A stretch of 64,000 nucleotides of DNA from Prorocentrum cordatum (Eukaryota > Sar > Dinophyceae > Prorocentrales > Prorocentraceae). Positions 1-11,594 of the stretch are shown piece by piece (position 1 is the stretch's first letter; each line of letters opens with the position of its first letter). The notes below the pieces were generated by a model. The model saw nothing but the letters and a program-made list of their open reading frames with translations, had not been told where the DNA came from and ran no database searches. The stretch covers positions 617,501-681,500 of the forward strand of contig CAUYUJ010014338.1 of the NCBI GenBank assembly GCA_963575745.1, read 5' to 3'. A program made the translations under genes and the position numbers.

Positions 1-180
1 GTCGCCCAGCCTCTGGCGCCAGCTGCCAACCTCTTGTTCTTCTCCTTCAACGGCATGTCGCGCAGCCGCTTGTCTGCCGCCCCCTGTTTCTCCCGGGGGG
101 GTGCGTCCGAGGGGGGGGGGGGGGGGGGGGAGCCCCCAGCGCAGGATAGCCCCCTCCTTCTGGAGTGCTGCCGCTCTGCC
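1..180. other. No gene seen; G-run
   Basis: GC-rich sequence with a homopolymer G run near 111-130. On the minus strand this may be the continuation of the LINE relic that begins further right and would run off the window toward its reverse transcriptase, but I see no RT motif here. Confidence 0.4.
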
Positions 181-185
181 CAGGA

Positions 186-1670
186 CCTTAGCAATCTGTC
201 CGCGCCCAGGGCCGCGCGCTAGAGCAGCGTGTCCTCCTCCGGCGAAAGCTGCAGGCTGCTCGGCGGGATGTCCGACGGCTTCGGGCGCCCCCGAAGCTCG
301 GGCCGGCGCTTCCAACCATTGGAGGCAGGCGCGTCCGAGGCGCGGCGGAGGGCGCCCTCTGCCCGTCGCGTCCACGACGCCCACCATTCATCAGTAGAGG
401 AAAAATACGTCTCCTCCCGTAAGTGAATGCCGCTAATCAGCAGTCCGCGCTGTCCGAGCTGCTCCGTCCTCCTCCTCCTCCTCCTCCTCCTCCTCCTCCT
501 CCTCCTCTGGCACCGGGTAGGGGCGCCGCCTTTCCCGCCGCTTGCCTCTGTCGACCGCGCGCCCCCCGGCAGGGATGTTCATGTGGACGAGGTAATGGTC
601 TGCAATCGGAACATCAGAGACCCTTGCGCACAGCGGGAGGCCCCCGCGCCAATAAGCAATCGACGCTGCGATTCCCTCGGCGCCGGGTCGGCCGAGCGCG
701 CGCCGCCGCTCTGAAACTGCCGCCACATATCCGTTCCATGCCCACCCTGTTCGGAAGCTCGTTGAAGCCACCCCCGGAGAAGACGGCCTGGTCGGAATTT
801 CACGGCCAATACTCCTTCAATCCACTTCTCCAACTCCAGCTTCTCAGCACCGGAGGAGGCTGATCCCCCGCGCGCGTTGACCACAACCGAAGGGAAAGAA
901 CCCGCCGACGCCGACGTCCGCCTCCCCGCCGGGCATGCGCGCATAATGGATCAACCGAAACTGACAGCCATGGTGCACCAGGAAGCAAAGACCACCGACG
1001 CACTCCCGGGATGCTGAGAGGTGGACGCCTGCCTCGTCTGAAAAAAATGCCATTGTAGAAACTAATTCAGGACTGCCCCAGCGTGGACCGCTGCGCGATG
1101 AGCTGCATTTGCGCCGGGCGACACTCCTGCAGAACGACGACGTCGCACTGGTGCTGCACGACCGCGTTGAGGAGAGCGCGGCTGTGAGCGCGCCAGGAAC
1201 CGACGTTCGCGGCGGCTATAGCGAGCTCGCCAGCCTCGCGCGGCGCGGCGGCCGCCTCCGCCTCGCCATTGGGCGGCGGCCACTGCTGTCCATTGCGTGA
1301 TCTGCTGCGCCACCGCCTTCTTGGCATTGTCGCCGCCGCTGATGCCGTTGGCGATCGCGACCGTCCGCTTGACCAGGTCCTGGATTTGCTGCTGTTCTGT
1401 CGCGGACCGCGCCTGCGCGACTAAGTCTGCCGCCGGCCAGCGCCCCCCACTGCCGCGGAGACACGGGCGCGCCCGCGATGAGGATCTGCGGGGGGGGGGG
1501 GGGAGGCGTAGTCGAGAAAGTGAAGGAAGTAGGAGAGGCACAGGCCCAACAATGTTCAGCACGAGTGCCAGCGGTGAAATCCACCACCACGGCGCGCGGG
1601 AAGCCGCGCCCCTCGCCGCGGCGCTGCGCGCCCCCCCCTCCGCTTCCCCGCATCGCGGGAAAAACAAACA
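186..1670 (-). pseudogene. LINE relic: end of ORF1, APE-type endonuclease, linker
   Basis: A broken minus-strand retrotransposon fragment. Read leftward, 1,430-1,310 encodes a helical, ORF1-like stretch (SATEQQQIQDLVKRTVAIAN). At 1,240-1,070 comes the start of an APE-type endonuclease, with AAANVGSWRAH followed by CDVVVLQECRP; this matches the usual N..S...H / D...LQE signature. Near 1,010-930 a gG-L-F-L-x-H segment (CVGGLCFLVHHG) fits the next endonuclease strand in another frame. At 680-590 ASIAYW...VPIADHYLVHM matches the C-terminal S-I-D-Y ... D-H block, with the Asp of SIDY replaced by Ala. At about 350-330 EWWASWTRRAEGAL looks like the linker before the RT. Several frame changes and a CCT microsatellite (469-509) show decay. 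The RT would lie left of the window. Confidence 0.6.
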
Positions 1671-1790
1671 ATTTTCTCACGCTGCGCCCCCCCCCCCCCC
1701 CCCCCGCCTCTCCACAGCGCGAAAAAATGCTGTCTGCGCCGCGACCTCCCCGCCGCTGCTCCGCAGCGCGCGCGAAAAAAAAAACAAATT
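1630..1790. repeat. Poly-C / GCGCGAAAAA dispersed repeat, copy 1
   Basis: Units of roughly 50-60 bp alternate a C-run or CCGCC stretch with CGCAGCGCGAAAAA-like sequence. The same units recur at 2,895-2,995 and 3,170-3,460. No coding content is apparent. Confidence 0.55.
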
Positions 1791-1940
1791 ATCCCGGCAA
1801 AGCAACCGAACGGCGATGCGTATAAGCATACCTGAAGGCATTCCCCTTAAGATTCAGGTGAGAATCCAGTTGTAGAGTTCTGTTGTTCTCGCAGTCGCAA
1901 TCGCATTCGCAATGACAGTCGCAGTGGCAACGGCCTTAGG
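1775..1940 (+). repeat. Dispersed repeat, copy A (inverted copy at 22,000-22,172)
   Basis: Begins near AATTATCCCGGCAAAGCAAC and runs through a GGCATTCCCCTTAAGATTCA block to a GCAGTCGCAATCGC tail. A clear reverse complement lies at about 22,000-22,172. The first ~20 bp also match at 8,737-8,760 (AATTATCCCGGCGAAAGACC). No tRNA-like boxes were recognised, so calling it a SINE would be a guess. Confidence 0.65.
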
Positions 1941-2112
1941 ATCCAATGGAATCCTAAGGATTCCCAAGGATTCCTTTGGCATCCTTGGGCATCATTAGGA
2001 ATCCATAGGAATCCGTAGGCAACCTGACGAATCCTGGGGAATCCTGATTCCTAGGGATTCCTAACGGTTCTCAAAGATTCCTAAGGGTTCCTAAGGATTC
2101 CGAAGGATTCGC
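1936..2112. repeat. AAGGATTCC short-period repeat
   Basis: Variants of AAGGATTCC and GGAATCCTAAGG follow one another in both orientations, giving many short inverted repeats. No gene. Confidence 0.6.
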
Positions 2113-2790
2113 CTGCCTCGGCCTGCCTCAGCCTGCCTCAGACTCAGCCTGCCTCAGCCTCGGCCTGCGCCTGTCTCAGCCTCAGCCTGCCTCAGCATCA
2201 GCCTCAGCCTCAGCCTCAGCCTGCCTCGGCCCCAGCCTCAGCCTGCCTCGGCCTCAGCCTCAGCCTCAGCCTGCCTCAGCCTCAGCTTCAGCCCGCCTCA
2301 GCCTCAGCCTGCATCAGCCTTAGCCTCAGCCTGCCTCAGCCGCACCTTGCCTCAGCCTCAGCCACAGCCACAGCCTCAACCTCAGCCTGCCTCAGCTTCA
2401 GCCTCAGCCTCAGCCTGCCTCGGCTTGCCTCAGCCTCAGCCTCAGCCTGCCTCGGCCTCAGCCTCAGCCTCAGCCTGCCTCAGCCTCAGCGTCAGCCTCT
2501 CAGCCTCAGCCTCAGCCTGCCTCGGCCTCAGCCTGCGTCAGCCTCAGCCTCAGCCTGCCTCAGCCGCAGCTTGCCTCAGCCTCAGCCACTGCCTGCCTCA
2601 GCCTCAGCCTGCCTCAGTTTCAGTCTCAGCTTCAGCCTCAGCCTGCCTCGGCCTCAGCCTCAGCCTGCCTCAGCCTCAGCCTGCCTCGGGCTCAGCCCCA
2701 GCCTGCCTCGGCGTGCCTCAGCCTCAGCCTCAGCCTGCCTCGGGCGCAGCCTGCCTCGGCCTCAGCCTACCTCAGCTCGGGCATTCAAGG
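2105..2790. repeat. CCTCAG hexamer minisatellite
   Basis: About 680 bp of CCTCAG/CCTGCCTCGG variants. The six-base period leaves several frames open (proline, glutamine, serine, alanine repeats), which explains the open frames here; I do not read it as a gene. Confidence 0.85.
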
Positions 2791-3100
2791 ATTCCTGGGG
2801 CTACCGGATTTGTCCGGATCCCGCCCAGACCCCCCTGGGGCGTCAAGATGCTCTCTTTTGATCCCACTAGAAACCGATCAGCAAAAGCTGTTAGGTAATT
2901 TATCCCCGCGCCGCGCGCCCCCCCCCCCCCCCCCCCGGCCCTCCGCAGCGAAAGGGCAACATTGATTCACGCACCGCGCCCTGCCCCGCCGCCACCCGGC
3001 AGCACGCCGGCCCCCACCCCTATGTATATATGCATAAACGTTTGTATATTTGTAAATATTTACACACCTATATATAATCATATATACATACATACATTCT

Positions 3101-3148
<48 letters not shown>

Positions 3149-3460
3149 CATACATATGTATATCTATAGTAGTACGCTCGCGCGCCGCCCCCCCCCCCCC
3201 CCCCCCCCCCCCGCAACGCGAAACATTTTTTTGTCCCGCGATCCGCCCGTCCCGGCAGCTCCTCCGTGGCGTGAGAAAATCACGTCGCTCGCGCAACGCC
3301 CCCCCCACCCCCGCCGCCTCCCCGAAGCGCGAGCAAATCGACGTTATTGCGCCGCGCCCTTCCCCGCCGCTCTTCCGCAGCGAGGAAAAATCATTCGCTC
3401 GCGCAGCGCCCCCCCCCATCCGCGCCTCGCCGCAGCGCGAACAAAAACGCGTTTACCTAT
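2791..3460. repeat. Poly-C/GCGC-A repeat units and CATATA microsatellite
   Basis: Contains two further blocks of the poly-C / GCGCGAAAA repeat (about 2,895-2,995 and 3,170-3,460) separated by a TATACA/CATATA hexanucleotide tract at about 3,080-3,150. No gene seen. Confidence 0.6.
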
Positions 3461-3469
3461 AACATCGCC

Positions 3470-4850
3470 TGGTCTCAATTCGAGCTCTAAAACCGCATGA
3501 TCTCGATTTGACTCCGACATCCCATATTTGATCTCGATTTGAGCTCTAACATCCCCTGTTAGATCTCGACGCGAGCTCTAACATCCCATATTCGGTCTCG
3601 ATTTGAGCTCCAACATCCCACGTTCGATCGCGGTTTGGGCTCTAACCGCCCATGTTAGATCTCGACTGGAGCGCTATAACCCCATGGTAGATCTCAAGTT
3701 TAGCTCTCGCATCTCAGGATATCGATTTGATCTCTAACGTCCCATATTAAATCTCGAATTGAGCTCTAACATCCGATGTGAGATCTCAATATGAACTCTA
3801 ACATTCCTTGTCAGATCTCGACGTGGGCTCCAGCATCTCATGATCTCGATTTGAATTCAATTGTCCCATGGCAGATCTCGATTGGAGCTCGAACGCCACA
3901 CGTTCGATCTCAATGTGAGCTCTAACATCCCAGGTTAGATCTTGCTTTGATCCCTAACATCACATGATTTCGATTTGAGCTCTCACATCCCATGTTAGAC
4001 CCCGATTTGACCTCTAGCATCCCATGTCAGATCTCCATTTGCGCTCGAACAGCCCATGTTCGATCTCGAGCTGAACTGAAACATCACATGCTAGATCTCT
4101 CTTTGAGCCCGAACACCACATGCTAGATCTCGACTTGAGCCCTGGCATCCCATGATCTCGATTTGAGCTCTGACACCACATGGTCGACCTAGATTCGAGC
4201 TCATACATCCCATGTTAGATGTCAAGTCAAACTCCAACATGCCCTGTTCGATGTCGACTTGAGCTCGAACATCTCAGGGTCCCGATCCTCGCCCGAACAT
4301 CACGTGCTAGATCTCGATTTGAGCTCTAACACCACATGCTAGATCTCGGCATGAGCTCTGACATCCCATGTTCGATCTCGATATGAGCTCTGAAAGTCCA
4401 TGGTCTATCTCGATTTAAACTCTCACATCCCATGCCAGATACCGGTTGGCGCAATGTTAAATCTCTATTTGAGCTCTAGCATCCAATGACATCTGCTTGA
4501 GCTCTAACATTCCATGCTACATCTCGGTGTGAACTCTCGAATCCCACGTTCGATCTGGATTTGAGCTTTAGTAGACTCCTATGCTAGATCTCGACTTGAC
4601 CTCTAACATAATCAGGCTATCGATTTGAGACCAAACATCACATGCTAGATCTCGAGTTGAGCTCGAACATCCCATGTTAGAGCTCGATGTGGGCTCAACG
4701 ATCCCATGTTAAAGCTCGACGCTAGCTCTAACACCCCATGTGAGACTAAGATATTAGCTCTAACGTTCCAGATTAGATCTCAATGTGAGCTCTAGTCTCT
4801 CATGTTAGATCTCGATTTGGGCTCTAACATCCCATGTTAGATCAGCGGCA
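3470..4850. repeat. 32-bp hairpin satellite, block 1
   Basis: About 40 diverged copies of a 32-bp unit with consensus parts ATCTCGATTTGAGCTC and TAACATCCCATGTTAG. The core CTAACAT-CCC-ATGTTAG is a perfect 7-bp inverted repeat with a three-base loop (for example 4,824-4,840), and GAGCTC is itself palindromic. Further blocks lie at 5,590-6,060, 10,450-11,010 and 13,335-13,620. Confidence 0.85.
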
Positions 4851-5589
4851 GGCGACGCAGCGCGACGCCCTGGACCAAGCGCGAGAGCTCTGCGAGGGGC
4901 GTCTCTAACCGCGCGCGGATATCACAAGGGCCAGCGCTCTTGCTGACCACCCAGGCAAGAGCAAGAACAATAGAAGCGATGATTGGACATGCGACGAAAG
5001 AGGAGAAGGAGTGGGATTATGTCCCCCCTCTTGCCCCCTAGCGGCACGGCCCGAAGAGGCCCTTGCCCCCGGGGGTCTCTCGGTTCTCCCTGGTTGCTCG
5101 CCTTGTGTCCCTAGATGCGTCTCTCCGTCCGTTTCCCCGTCGGCTCCCAGGGGCGGGGCTTCAGAATGGGCTGGCGGGGACACGCGAAGCGCGAAGAACT
5201 GTCGCGACATCTGCGGCGATATTCCCGGCGTGAGATCGCGGCCGCTCGCGCGCTTCACCGGCGGCGGCCCGTCGCCCGCTGCAGCGGTTAGTTGTCTCGC
5301 AGCCGCCGTGAACAAACGGGGCTCAAGAGCGCAGGCAGCACGGGGATTGCGGTCAGTCTGCTGTCTACAAACCGACAACGCTTCGCGCGCCGCGCGCTCG
5401 AGGGCAACCGCCGGGCACCTGGCCGTCGCAATCGGCAGCGATGATCTCTGGATCCCCTGGGGGCCAGCGACAAGCATCGGGGGGGGCGGTAGGCGCCGAA
5501 CGCTCGGGAGCTGTGGTGCGGCCAGCGTTGCGGCCCACCACCTGGCCATCATCGTTGCCCTCGCCGCCGCCCTTGCCCGTTGAGCTCCG
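4851..5589. other. Unassigned insert within the 32-bp satellite
   Basis: A 740-bp GC-rich stretch interrupts the satellite, which resumes directly after it. Both strands carry long open frames (plus 5,011-5,583; minus 4,905-5,621) but neither shows a motif I know, and GC-rich DNA gives such frames by chance. It may be an insertion or a unique segment between two satellite blocks. Confidence 0.4.
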
Positions 5590-6060
5590 TGGGATCTAGA
5601 TCTCGACCTGAGCTCCGACATCCCATGATCTCGATTTGAGCTCTAACATGCCACGTTAGATTTCGACGTGAGCTCCAACGTCCCATGTACTCGAATTAAG
5701 AAGCTCTAACACCCCACGCTCGATCTCACTTTTGAGTTCTAACGCCCCATGTTAAATCGCGAGCTCGAACATCCCACAATCTCGATTTGAACTCTACCAC
5801 CCCATGTTCTCGCTTGCAGCTCGAACCTCCCATGTTAGATTTCGATTTGAGTTCTGATAACAAATGCTAAGATCTCAAGTTGAGCTATAGCATCCCCCCA
5901 AAAATCTCGATTTGAGCTCTCACATCCCACGGCCCCGATTTGAGCTCGAACAGCCCAGGTTAGAACTGGATTCGAGTTCGAACACCCCCCGCTAGAAATC
6001 GATCCGAGCTCGAACAGCCGATGTTAGAACTCTACTCGAGTTCTTACAGGACTGGCTAGG
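5590..6060. repeat. 32-bp hairpin satellite, block 2
   Basis: Same unit as block 1, more diverged toward the right end, where units read AACTCGATTCGAG and AACAGCCCATGTTAG. Confidence 0.8.
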
Positions 6061-6850
6061 ACTCAAAAACGCGCAGTCAGACATATACACATTACATGTA
6101 ATACATGCACATTCTCCTCCTGGACCTCCCCCTCTTCCTCTTCCACAGTCTCCTCCTGCTGACCCTCCTCGTTCTCCTCCAACTCCCCCCCTTCTTGCAA
6201 TTCCCCCCCCTGCCTGCCCCCCCCTCCTCTCCCTGCCCCCCCCCCCCCCCCCCCCACCCCCCCCCCCCGCCCCCCAGAGGGGCTTGGGCGGCGCGGGGGC
6301 GCCGCCCGCCGCTGGCGCCGCTGCCCGCCGCCGGGGGCCCGCGGCGGGCGCGGGGAAGCTGTCGCAGCCCGCGCGCGATCAGCAGGGAGGGGGGGGGGGG
6401 CAGGAAGCGAAGGGGCAGGACAGGCGCGGGCGAGCAGTAGGCGCAGGAAGCGCAAGAAAAGGGCGGTCGGCAGCAGGAGGGAGAAGGAGGCGGAAGTGGT
6501 CGGCGAGAACGGGGAAGCACGAGCACCGCGAGCAGCGCGAGCACCAGGATGAGGGGGGGCGGAACCAGGATGGAGCTGGAAAGGCGAGGGCGCACATCAA
6601 AGGAGTCGGCAACTATTTGTTTCCCAAATTCGGCTCTTTCTGACAGCTCAGGCAAGTGGAAGCCCTGTTTCTCGTGGGCGGGCCTCTCTGTTTGTCGGCA
6701 CACAAAAAATCATGGGGCCGTCGCAGCAAAAACGGAGGGGCTGTTGCAACAAAGTCAAACTGTCGGCCACTACTCCTTCGGAGCTGCGCAGTCGCCCCAC
6801 CTGGCCCCGCATAGCTCGCCAGCCTCGCTGTTCCACCTGCGCCGCCCATT
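6061..6850. other. C-rich low-complexity region, no gene
   Basis: CTCCTC tracts and long C-runs (about 6,190-6,275), then a G-rich stretch. Overlapping open frames on both strands are proline/arginine low complexity and are not credible genes. 6,640-6,850 is unremarkable. Confidence 0.55.
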
Positions 6851-8565
6851 CTCCGAGTAGACTATGGGCTGTAAAATTTTGCTCATGTCCACGGGCAGCG
6901 GGTGGGAGTAATGCTTCCCGCCGTGCTGGGCCTGCGCGGCCACGAGGATGCCGATGATGTGCCCCCTGAAGTACCAGCCGTTGAACAGCTGCTGGATATT
7001 GCCGATCCAGTACTTCGGACCCCAGCTTCTCGCCTACTGCGTGGCTCCCATCCTTTGCTGTTGCAGCTCCAAGTGGGTGAAAGGTGCAGCAGTCGTCCGA
7101 ATGCACCAGGGGCCGCGCGCTTCCCCCCGTGCTCGAATAGAAAGCGGAGCGCTTCGCCTGCGGGGCGTCCCGAGTCAGCCTGTTCCTCGAGCCCCGAAGC
7201 CTCGTCTCCTTCCCCCAGCGATCAGGGTCGTCGCGGGGCACGATCGCCCAGTCATCGTGCAGTCTCGGGATTGCCTCGCGCGGGCTCTCCAACGCCACGG
7301 GCGGCGGCCGCTTTGGCTCCGTCTCCATGACCTCGGCCGCCTCCCCCGCGGGCAACTTGGCGACGGTCTCGCACTTCTGCGAGCGCGGCATTGCTGTGGC
7401 GGCTGTTGCAGCTCTGGTTCGGCACATGTCCGCCTTGCTCTGCTGCTCCAGGCGCAGGGCTTCCGCTCGGCGGCCACGCGCGACGGTCGCCGCCCGCTTG
7501 CCTGGGCCGCGGGCCCGCTCCGCCGATGCATGTTCCCGGCGATCTAGCTCTGCCTGAGCGATGTCGCGCCCCATCTCGGCCCCAACCTGGCGCTTCACCT
7601 TCGGCGGCGGCGCCGTCTCCATGGGGCTTCGGCGGATGTGACCTGGGACGTTCCATCTCCATGGTGGCGCGGAGTTCCTTCTCCATACGTGGTGGGGGCG
7701 CAGGCGAGCGGCCAATGAAACTCGGCGGCCATTTCGCCCCCCTGGAACCCCTTGCTGGAGGTCGTGATCCTCTTCTGATCGGCGTCATTTGCGGAGGAGG
7801 TGCTCGCTCCATCTCCGTCGGAGGCGAAGCGGTTGGAGCTCGGGCCGTCGACGGCAGAGGCCGCGGCAGAGTCCGCGGCAGAGGCCCAGCAAGCGTCTTG
7901 CTCTTCGCAGCTGGGCTGGCTCCCTAAGCAGAGGAGCCACGTTGCCTTTTCGGACCCCTGTCGCGTCTTCGCGGCCTTTGGGGGCGGCGGCGCGATCGGC
8001 GCCCTCGCCTTGCTCGACATTGCCGCCGACGCTGCTCCAGGGGCAGGGCGAAGTCCCGAGGTTGTTGCAGCACGGGAAGCGCCGCGGCTTGGGCTCGGCG
8101 CCGCCGGCGACGATCCCGAGGCCGTTACAGCCGCTGCCCTTGCCGGAGAAGGCGAAGATGACAACGCAGTCATTTCTGGAGACGCTAGAGCAGGAACTGC
8201 TGCAGCCGCAGGGGCCGGTGCAGCTGCGGGCCTCGGAGGATCGCCCTGCCTCGGTTGGCCAGCGGCTGGTTTACATGCCCACAGTCCTCTCCGATGCCTC
8301 TCTTGCCCCTGTTGCAGATGATCCCATCGTCGTCGAGGGGCCGCCAGGCCCCTTCGGATGGGCAGCCGTAAGTGCGGCCGCCATGCGAGATGCCCCAATG
8401 CGTGCGATTCTCGTTGTCCAACTGCGCACACTTGAAGTCGATCCACTTCAAACGGCGGCGGGCATCGTCCACTGCTGCCATATCTGAAACGCCGTCGCGG
8501 GGCTCGCCCAGGACCCTCTCCCGCTGATGCCGCAAGCCCTTGTGATAGTTCTTGGGGCGGGCATA
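6850..8565 (-). pseudogene. Possible decayed minus-strand gene, unknown function
   Basis: Read leftward, three minus-strand frames in turn give protein-like composition. 8,560-8,200 contains MAAVDDARRRLKWIDFKCAQ followed by a Cys/His-bearing segment. 8,160-7,690 is Ala/Ser/Pro-rich and then reads SKGFQGGEMAAEFHWPLA. 7,600-7,050 is a charged helical stretch (GRDIAQAELDRREHAS) followed by DDWAIVPRDDPDRWG. The needed frame changes near 8,190, 7,690 and 7,020 could be introns or decay. I recognise no family. Plus-strand frames over the same bases look less protein-like. Confidence 0.3.
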
Positions 8566-8596
8566 GTTGCCGACCTGGTGGCTGGCCAAATCTGGG

Positions 8597-8760
8597 GGAG
8601 TTGCGGCCTTTCTCCTCTTCCTCCTCCTCCTCCTCCTCCCCCCCCCATCTTCCTCCCCGCACTCCTCGTTCTCCTTCTGCCCTGTCTCCCCTCCCGCCCC
8701 CCCATTCCCGCCCCCCGCGCCCCCCCCCCCCCCTCCCAAGAAGAAATTATCCCGGCGAAA
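8597..8760. repeat. CTC/C-rich microsatellite
   Basis: TTCCTCCTCCTCC and C-runs followed by AATTATCCCGGCGAAAGACC, which matches the start of the dispersed repeat at 1,775. Confidence 0.5.
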
Positions 8761-8811
8761 GACCCGACCGCGTGAAGTCGCGGGTGCCGCAATTGTGAAT
8801 ATCTTCTTCGG

Positions 8812-8923
8812 CGAAGCCCCCCATGGGGCCACGAAGCGCTGCGCTGGGCGAGAGGGGAACGCACGCGGTTGGTGGCACTGGGGCCGTCGGTGAAGCTCCC
8901 TGCGAGGCCACGAATGTTGCGCT

Positions 8924-8984
<61 letters not shown>

Positions 8985-10345
8985 TCTGTGTGTGTGTGTG
9001 TGAAAATACTAAATTAGGCGTGTGGGACGCACGCGGGCGGCCCCGTTGGGGGATCCGGTGGGGCCCCCCATGGGGCCGCGAAGCGTTGTGAAGGGTTGGT
9101 GGGAATGCCAAGTTGGCTGTGGGGGACGCACGCGGGCGGCCGCACTGGGCGCTTCGGTGGGGCCCCCGTATGGGGCCACGAAGCGCTGTGCTGGGCCTGT
9201 GAAAATGTTAAATCTGGCGTGTGTGTGTGTGGGGGGTGGGGTGGTGGTGGGGGGGGGGGGGGGGGGGGGGGGGGCGCATGCGGGCGGTCCCACTGGAGGC
9301 TTCGGTGGGGCTCCCTATGGGGCCACGAAGCGCTGTGCTGGGTATGTGAAACTGCCAAATCGGGTGCTGGGGACGCATTCGGACGGTCCCAGTGGGGCTT
9401 CGGTGGGGCCCCCCTATGGGGCCACGAAGCGCTGTACTGGGTGGGTGACAATGCCAAGTTGGGTGTGGGGGGCGCATGCGGGCGGTCCCACTGGGTGCTT
9501 CGGTGGGGCCCCCTATTGAGCCACGAAGCGCTGTGCTGGGTGGGTGAGAATGCAAAATTTGATGTGGGGGGCGCATGTGGGCGGTGCCACTGGGGGCTTC
9601 GGTGGAGCTCCCTATGGGGTCACGAAGCGCTGTGCTGGGTGGGCGAAAATGCCAGTGGGGGACGCATGCGGGCTGTCCAACTGGGGGCGTCGGTGGGGCT
9701 CCCTATGGGGGCGCGGAGCGCTGTGCTGGGTGGGCGATCGTTGCCGAACTGGGTGTGGGGGGGGCGCATGCGGGCGGCCCCGCTGGAGGCTTCGGTGGAG
9801 CTCCCTATGCGGCCGCGAAGCGCTGTGCTGGGTGGGTGAAAATGCAAAGTTGGCTGTGGGGGGCGCATGCGGGCTGTCCCACTGGGGGCTTCCGCGGGGC
9901 TCCCTATTGGGCCGCGAAGCGCTGTACTGGGCAGGTAAAACTGCCAAATTAAATGTGGGGGGCGCATGTGGGCGGTCCCACTGGGGACTTCGGTGGGGCT
10001 CCCTATGGTGTCACGAAGCGCTGCACTGGGTGTGAACATGCCAAATTGTGTGCGGGGGACGCATGCGGGCGGTGCCACAGGGGGCTTCGGTGGAGCTCCT
10101 CATGGGGCCACGAAGCGCTGTACTGGGCGAGTGAACGTGTCAAATCAAATGCGTGGGGGACGCATGCGGGCGGTCCCACTGGGGGCTTCGGTGGAGCTCC
10201 CCGTGGGGCCACGAAGCGCTGTACTGGGTTGATGAAAATGCCAAAATGAGCGTGGGAGACGCATGCGGGCGGTGGCACTGGGGCCTTCGGTGGGGCTCCC
10301 AATTGGGGCCACGAAACGTGTGAGGGGTGTGCCAAAGTGGGCTCG
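8812..10345. repeat. ~100-bp tandem satellite with TG insert
   Basis: About 14 copies with a spacing of roughly 98-102 bp in the regular part. Each has GGGGCCACGAAGCGCTGTGC, then a variable AAAATGCCAAATTGGGTGTG-like spacer, then GACGCATGCGGGCGGTCCCA and CTTCGGTGGGGCTCCC. Two copies have expanded internally: a (TG)n tract at about 8,926-9,002 and a G-run at about 9,250-9,274. The spacing is not fixed in phase with codons, so the open frames are not evidence of a gene. Confidence 0.9.
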
Positions 10346-10449
10346 GGGGACGCATGCGGACGGCGGAGAGGAGGAGGGGGGCGAGGAGGAGGAGAGGAAC
10401 GCGGGGACCGTCTCTTCAAAACGAGGACCCCACACCACAGGATGGTTGA

Positions 10450-11010
10450 GAAAACGACGCTAGAATTCGAACGTGCCACGTTGGGGCTCGGTTTGAGCGC
10501 AAACAGCAAATGCTCGAAACCGATTTGAGTTCCAACAGCCCGCGCTAGAACGCAGCGTGAGTGCTAACAGCCCATGTTAGACCTCAGCATGAGGCTCAAC
10601 GGCCAATGTAAAACTAAAGGCAAACCGAGGGAGGGGAGGCGTACAGTTGCACAGCTACCCCATGTATAACTCACTACCCCCCCCCTGCCTGCCCCCCCCC
10701 CCCCCTCCTGCTCTACCCCTACCCCGCCTCCTTCTTCCCCCGCCCCCCCCCCCCCCGCCTTGCCACCCTTCCCCGGTCGCGTTCTAACAGACCGGCCAGC
10801 GTTGGGGCTCGATTGAGTTCCCGCAGTCAATGTAAAACTCCGCCCCGAGTTCTGACAGCCACGATAGAATTCGAATGAGCCCGAACAACCCATCGTAGAA
10901 CTCGGCTCGGGTTCTAACAATCCACGTTAGAACTCGGTTGGAATTTCAACAGCCAAAGTTGGAACTCAACGCGCGTTCGGACGGCCCGCGCTAGAACTCG
11001 AACTCATGGC
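10450..11010. repeat. 32-bp hairpin satellite, block 3
   Basis: Diverged units (AACAGCCCATGTTAG, AACTCGG...GAG) interrupted by a C-rich low-complexity insert at about 10,670-10,770. Confidence 0.7.
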
Positions 11011-11594
11011 CCGACCTCGCGCGCCCGGAGCTTTCTCTCGTCCTTGCCCGCGCCCTTGCCCCTGCCCTTGCCCTTGGCGCCCTTGCCCGCGGCGCGCTTG
11101 CCATTGCCCTTCGCGCCCCAGCCCACTGGCGCCGTCGCAGCGCGCCGGGCGAGGCCGGGGGGCAGAGGCAAAAAGCGCGAGCGCGAAAGCGGCCCGGAAG
11201 CAGGGCAGACAGCTAAGGAGCCGTCTGCAGCGCGCGCACCCCAGCAACGGAGAAGCGGGAAGTCTGGCTAGGAAGCGCCAGCGATGCATCGGCATGCTGC
11301 ATGCTTTGCGCGGCGAACAGAACGCGTTCGAAAGGATCTACGACGCCCCCGATCTCCAGCGAATCGCCGAGGCGCCCGAGAGGCGCCCCCCAGACTCTCA
11401 CAGTTGACAACAGAAAGAAAAAACGATGCCTGAATATACATATGAGTTTTAGGACCCAAGGGCAGATCTGGCGCGCGCCCTTCTGCGGGGCCTCGTTCTC
11501 AATGATGGTCGTCGGGTTCTGCCGACCGTCGAGCTCTCGAGCGCAGTCGAGCCCGGGCCACGGGGGCGCATGGATAAAAACACGCGAATAATTA
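11011..11594. other. No confident gene
   Basis: GC-rich unique-looking sequence with a CCCTTGCCCTTGCC-type short repeat at 11,040-11,110. Open frames exist on both strands without recognisable motifs. Confidence 0.4.

Noticed and set aside
2347-2898. Long Pro/Gln/Ser/Ala open frame
   Set aside because: It is the translation of a CCTCAG hexamer repeat; neighbouring frames are equally open.
8812-10345. CRISPR array, suggested by regular ~100-bp repeats
   Set aside because: Spacers are themselves repeated and variable in length, and the genome is eukaryotic; this is a satellite.
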